Below, one piece after another: positions 60,225 through 64,000 of a stretch of 64,000 bases of DNA (within the stretch, counting starts at the first letter, position 1; each line of letters starts with the position of its first letter). The notes below the pieces were generated by a model, which was not told the origin of the DNA, ran no database searches, and saw nothing but the letters and a program-made list of their open reading frames with translations. The stretch lies in contig NC_083570.1 in assembly GCF_027579695.1 (NCBI RefSeq), positions 95,049,463 through 95,113,462 of the forward strand, in the 5' to 3' direction. The translations under genes and the position numbers were made by a program. The DNA comes from Neoarius graeffei (lineage: Eukaryota; Chordata; Actinopteri; Siluriformes; Ariidae).

Positions 60225-61001
60225 AAGGAAAAAAAAAATCCCTTCATGTTAAACTAATGAATTTCCTGGTTGCACAGTTGTGCTGTATAAATAACTCGCT
60301 TCTATAACCGTGTCCTATATAATCAATCACTCGCGCACTCGATCTGTTATCACCCAGATGAGGTGAGGGTCTAAACAAAAATGTACAAGTTGACGTCAGC
60401 TTTCCTTCTGATGACTCTTCCATGCAGATCGTGTGTGTTTGTCCAATTAACAAGCACTGTTGAATAGAAAAACCATCACCTGTAGTTCCCTTGACTCTCG
60501 GGGCCACTCGGTGACGTTGCGTGTATCTTTCCTTGAGGCACATCATCGTGCACCTCGCTTTGATTTCAGCTGATCTCAGAAAACATGGCGAACAAAGGGA
60601 CGCTGGATATAATCTGGTCTTTTTATTCATGTATTAAACATGTGATAAGCTTTAACAGAGGAAAATGAAAATATTCCATGTTGGTTTTTTTTTTCTTTTC
60701 TCTTCACTCCATTTCCTGCTCAGCAGAACTCTTGACAACTGTTAAGACGAGCACAGTTTTGTGTGTCTAAAAATCAGAAAGTAATAGACATTTTGGCACA
60801 GAAAGAGTAGAATACAAGTAGTACAGGTCTGTAGAAATTCCCCGAGAAGTGAGTATGAGGCTGTCATTATGCTTTTTATCTGAGAAGTAGACCGAGAAAG
60901 GTTATTCACACAAGGGTTAGTTAGACTGACTGCTTAAACACTGCCATGAAGATAACATACACAAGTGTAATGAACAGTGGAATTAAACTGAGATAGGTGC
61001 T

Positions 61002-61032
<31 letters not shown>

Positions 61033-62143
61033 CCCAAGCAAGCTGTAGAACAATTGTGTGATCTGTCTGTATTTGTAGGATGTTTAATGGACTGGTTATT
61101 ATTCATGAGTGAGATTCTGTCATGTTTATATGATTTTTAACCTTTTCCTTCCATCAATTCTTGGTAACAAAGAGGAAAAAAAAATCTTGAAAGCACTATT
61201 CACACTGCATTGATTGATTTCATTCCTGCAACCATTAAAAAAAAAAAAAATTCAACATGGAGATCTGAGACAAATACTTATAAAAATGCAAACTCCATCG
61301 CTCACATGTAAACCTGCAATCTTTCACGTCGCCATTTTTTTTCCTTAAAAGCGTTTCGTAGAAGTGGAAGTGCTTTGAATTCTACTTTAGGTGACAGGAA
61401 GCTGTGGATTGTGGATTTGACTCCTAAATTTCGATAGCCGTAATGATTCCTTTAGTTCACACTACGGCATCATGGAGCTGCCAGGAACTAAAACGTGGCC
61501 ATGTCAGTTAAAAGGAAAATAAATTGCCAGTGCAAGTGGGTATAAAAATACAATCAAATATACGGTAATATCCTACATGATGGCTGCAGGATGCTCAGTA
61601 CGCACTATTCCAGAATGGAAAAGAACGGCTAAAATGGGATAAAGCTTTAAAAAAAAGGCACGTATTTTCCCTTTTTGCTATAATTATATTATAATTATTA
61701 GATTCAGTAAAGCGGTTAGCAAATCTTGAGCATCAAAATAGAAAAAGATATGTTTTCTCTAAGTACTTAATTTCTCTAACTTCAAGCAACGTCAAAGCCG
61801 TATCACTGTACACATTACTGAACTGATTCATTCAAACAAGATGCATATCGGATGATGTAATACATTTTTTTTTTGACAGAAATTAAACATCTGGAAATCT
61901 AAAATCGCATCTATATGGATTAAGCATACTGATGAAGTGCTATGGTGCTGCTTTTACTCCAAAAAAAAAAAAAAGGGTAGAAATAACTACTACTTATTGT
62001 AATGTTGAAAATCAAACACCTGAGACGACAATTACGGTAAATATATATATTTTTCATCCACCATGATATTATCTTGACTGTATTTGCTGTTGAGTTTCCT
62101 GCCGTTTGCCCGTCTTTAAACTCCATCATTGTTCTGTGCTGGA
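60225..62143 (-). other. nr3c1: Likely distal nr3c1 3'UTR
   Basis: No long frame with a domain and no recognisable transposon. AT-rich with several ATTTA/TAAAT motifs. TTTATT at 60622-60627 reads AATAAA on the minus strand and is a candidate end for an nr3c1 transcript, giving a 3'UTR of about 3.2 kb. Long AU-rich 3'UTRs are usual for glucocorticoid receptor genes. The assignment is by position only. Confidence 0.4.
61001..61025. repeat. (TG)n microsatellite
   Basis: Twelve TG units, directly visible. Confidence 0.9.
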
Positions 62144-63638
62144 TAGAGCGGCAACGATTCACCGAAAATCGAGTTCATACCTGCCGTACTGATTATCGAT
62201 CCATGTAGCTGTATTTTTGGTTCTTTTTTTTTTTGTAAATTTCTACTGATTTTATAAACGCACTTTTACCATGTAACCATTACATTGTTAAACCGATGCG
62301 AGAAAGCGATCGGCTGGACTAGAGCACAGCTTTGCTTCTAAATAATTTGATTGGACAAGAGCGAGGGCCTAAACCAATCAGAGTAGCCGATACTTTTTAC
62401 TGGGCACCAAAATGGCGGAAGCTAAGCTTAAAGATTGTTTGTTTGTCTCATCTTAAATCGAAAGTCTGGCTACATTTTGGGTTTCGAGAAGACACGGAGG
62501 ACATTGGAACGTGCCGCGCATGTTATATTGATGTGAAGTATAAAGGCCTCTGCATGTTCTTGCGACAAGGCTTTCGCAGACAGCTTTTCGCAGACAGTTG
62601 TAATTTATCGTTGAGCGGGGAGTAATAGGCGTGCGCGATGTTATTCACCGCCACAACGCAAGGGGGCGTGAAGTCGCTAGGAGTAGTTGGTGGGTGTGGT
62701 TAGTGGAGTGTTTATCCTCCGGTTACTTATAATGAGTAGAACTGGAGTCGTATAGATGTCCGTACTTCCTCACTTCCTCGATCAACCGCTCTTCGTGCTG
62801 CTCCGTCTTCGCTCGTGTTTTTAAAAATGGCGGTCGTGAAAACAAACCAAACCGGGAAAGTAGGGAAGCGGAAGTGCGTGTAGAGTGGACCAATCAGAGC
62901 CTTCTTGTCTGCGAGGCTTCTGCGGTGGTCACAATTTTTGGGAGGTGCGCGCAGAGCGTCTGCGAAGGTGGGGGGGCTACGCAGACACTGTCTGCGACGC
63001 TATCTGCGAGGACTGGGTTGTCAGCATAAATTGGCCTTAAGGGAGGGTCAACTATAAGCCTCGCAAATTGTTTAAAGCGAAAACACGACGTGGATGTCAA
63101 CGAAGTAAGTGCCGCCGAATTGAAAACTGAAAGTAGTAAAACCAGGTACGCGGGGACGGTTACAACTGACTCGTGCTGTCAACAGACCAAAACCGAATGA
63201 ACGTGCATAAATATTCCGAATGATTTACTTCATCAGCTTGAGTTTAGAGCTAAAGTTACAAAACAGTTTTCCCTGTTGCGGAGTTCCTACTGTTACCTGT
63301 ACTCGTGTACTGACGGTACGGTTCTGAATTTGCATAAATAACTCTCTTTGAAGGTGTTTGTGAACGAGACTCGTGCTCAGGAGTTCATCAGTTCAGGTTG
63401 CCAAAATATCCTTATTTTATTTTTGTTTCAAGCATTTTACACTTCCATATCCTGTTCCCTAGTCAGCATTCGAAAAGTTTTCATCTTTCCAGACAAATTT
63501 CAATGGGATTTTGTGAGTTAACGTTTAAAATCCGAGGTTTGTTTGGCCTTTATATTTAGTTGCAGAATCGAATTGAATCGAAGGGTCTGAATCGTGAATC
63601 GAATCGATCGGTGTCTTTAGTGAATCGTTGCAGCCCTA
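62144..63638. mobile_element. hAT element in the nr3c1 3' region
   Basis: Ends TAGAGCGGCAACGATTCACC and, inverted, TAGGGCTGCAACGATTCACT. Flanks GTGCTGGA and GCACCGGA differ only by transitions, consistent with an old 8-bp duplication. GAATCGAATCGAT motifs lie near the right end. The interior (about 62530-63040) holds a further insert-like part with CGCAGACAG/CTGTCTGCG repeats, ending near GGCCTTAAGG. No transposase. Confidence 0.7.
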
Positions 63639-63781
63639 GCACCGGATCGGTTGCATCCATCTGTCTGTGTCCTCCCTTCACAAGCCCTTTATCCACCTTC
63701 CTCTGTGTGGTTCATGAGGACCGCTTGGTGATGTGGTGTTTCTTTAAGGCCCGCTGCTTGGGGGGGGAAAGAAAAAGTTTT

Positions 63782-63934
63782 TCATTTCTGGTGAAAGCGC
63801 AGTGGCTTGACACTCCCGGCTTTGATTTTTGGTAGCTGGTTGCTTATGACCTCCGCAAGCATCTCGGGGAACTCCACGCTCAGCGATTTATTCACAAAGG
63901 TGTAGAAGCAGAAGTTCATCAGTCCACCCACCAT
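63782..63934 (-). CDS. nr3c1: nr3c1: glucocorticoid receptor, last coding exon
   Basis: On the minus strand an acceptor (CTCTCTCTCAG) at 63935 opens a phase-0 exon of 50 codons ending QK followed by TGA (63782-63784). The peptide begins [17 protein letters not shown], contains the helix-12/AF-2 core [12 protein letters not shown], then SNQLPK and ends KPLRFHQK. This fits the C-terminus of NR3C-group steroid receptors. EFPEMLAE and the FHQK end match the glucocorticoid receptor; the mineralocorticoid receptor has EFPAMLVE and ends FHRK. The exon boundary before the VVENLL-equivalent also matches the mammalian last exon. Ligand-bound receptor acts as a nuclear transcription factor; AF-2 binds LxxLL coactivators (family knowledge). 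The other exons lie beyond 64000. Fish often have two copies; which one this is cannot be told. Confidence 0.92.
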   Translation of the reverse strand: MVGGLMNFCFYTFVNKSLSVEFPEMLAEVISNQLPKIKAGSVKPLRFHQK

Positions 63935-64000
63935 CTGAGAGAGAGAGAGAGTGAATGAAAACGTGTGTGTTTATGGACTCATCAACTTCTAAACATAGAG

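Noticed and set aside
60244-60630. 128-codon minus-strand frame
   Set aside because: Lies in the inferred nr3c1 3' region, has no recognisable domain, and has no good start context.

Overview
This is vertebrate nuclear DNA, almost certainly from a teleost fish. Two host genes can be recognised by their exons. The rest is dense with DNA transposons typical of fish genomes (Tc1-like, hAT, TTAA-site/Kolobok-like, Harbinger-like), tRNA-headed SINEs and one fish-type L1. Repeat composition would fit an ostariophysan such as a catfish, but that is only an impression.

Host genes. (1) ndfip1 (Nedd4 family interacting protein 1) lies on the + strand with seven coding exons: 11177-11206, 27997-28087, 30073-30203, 30292-30379, 30491-30615, 42886-42952 and 43051-43157. 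All six introns are GT-AG with consistent phases, and together the exons encode 212 residues with three PY motifs and three membrane segments. A palindromic NRF1-type site and a three-codon uORF lie just upstream; a further spliced 3'UTR exon runs to a poly(A) signal at 44636. (2) The last coding exon of nr3c1 (glucocorticoid receptor) lies on the - strand at 63782-63934, giving the final 50 residues of the ligand-binding domain. The two genes point tail to tail, about 19 kb apart.

Layout. 1-11000: upstream of ndfip1; repeat-rich, with a CACTA-like element (4054-5656), a hAT with a BED-finger remnant (7257-8137), a Tc1-type MITE (8293-9044) and a SINE-head tandem array (9260-10165). 11207-27996: intron 1, dominated by one minus-strand SINE split by a Harbinger-like MITE and two TTAA-flanked THAP-exon elements; one of these holds a hAT that itself holds a 251-bp near-perfect palindrome. 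It also contains a broken Tc1, two Harbinger-like elements and another hAT. 28088-30072: intron 2, a second copy of the upstream hAT family. 30616-42885: intron 5, with a 67-bp minisatellite split by a hAT, then nested hAT and TTAA elements including two opposite copies of one hAT family. 45335-46944: dead Tc1-like element. 47165-57101: a full-length but decayed L1 on the - strand, flanked by 14-bp duplications and carrying four later insertions. 57130-58736: a structurally complete Tc1-like element with an open 358-codon transposase. 59230-60220: a third THAP-exon element. 62144-63638: a hAT inside the inferred nr3c1 3' region.

No operon, CRISPR, rRNA or functional tRNA gene was seen. The main scientific interest is the readable insertion order of nested elements (exact target-site duplications can be read by eye), an apparently intact Tc1 transposase, short TTAA elements that keep a THAP first exon with a splice donor, and the close ndfip1/nr3c1 linkage.
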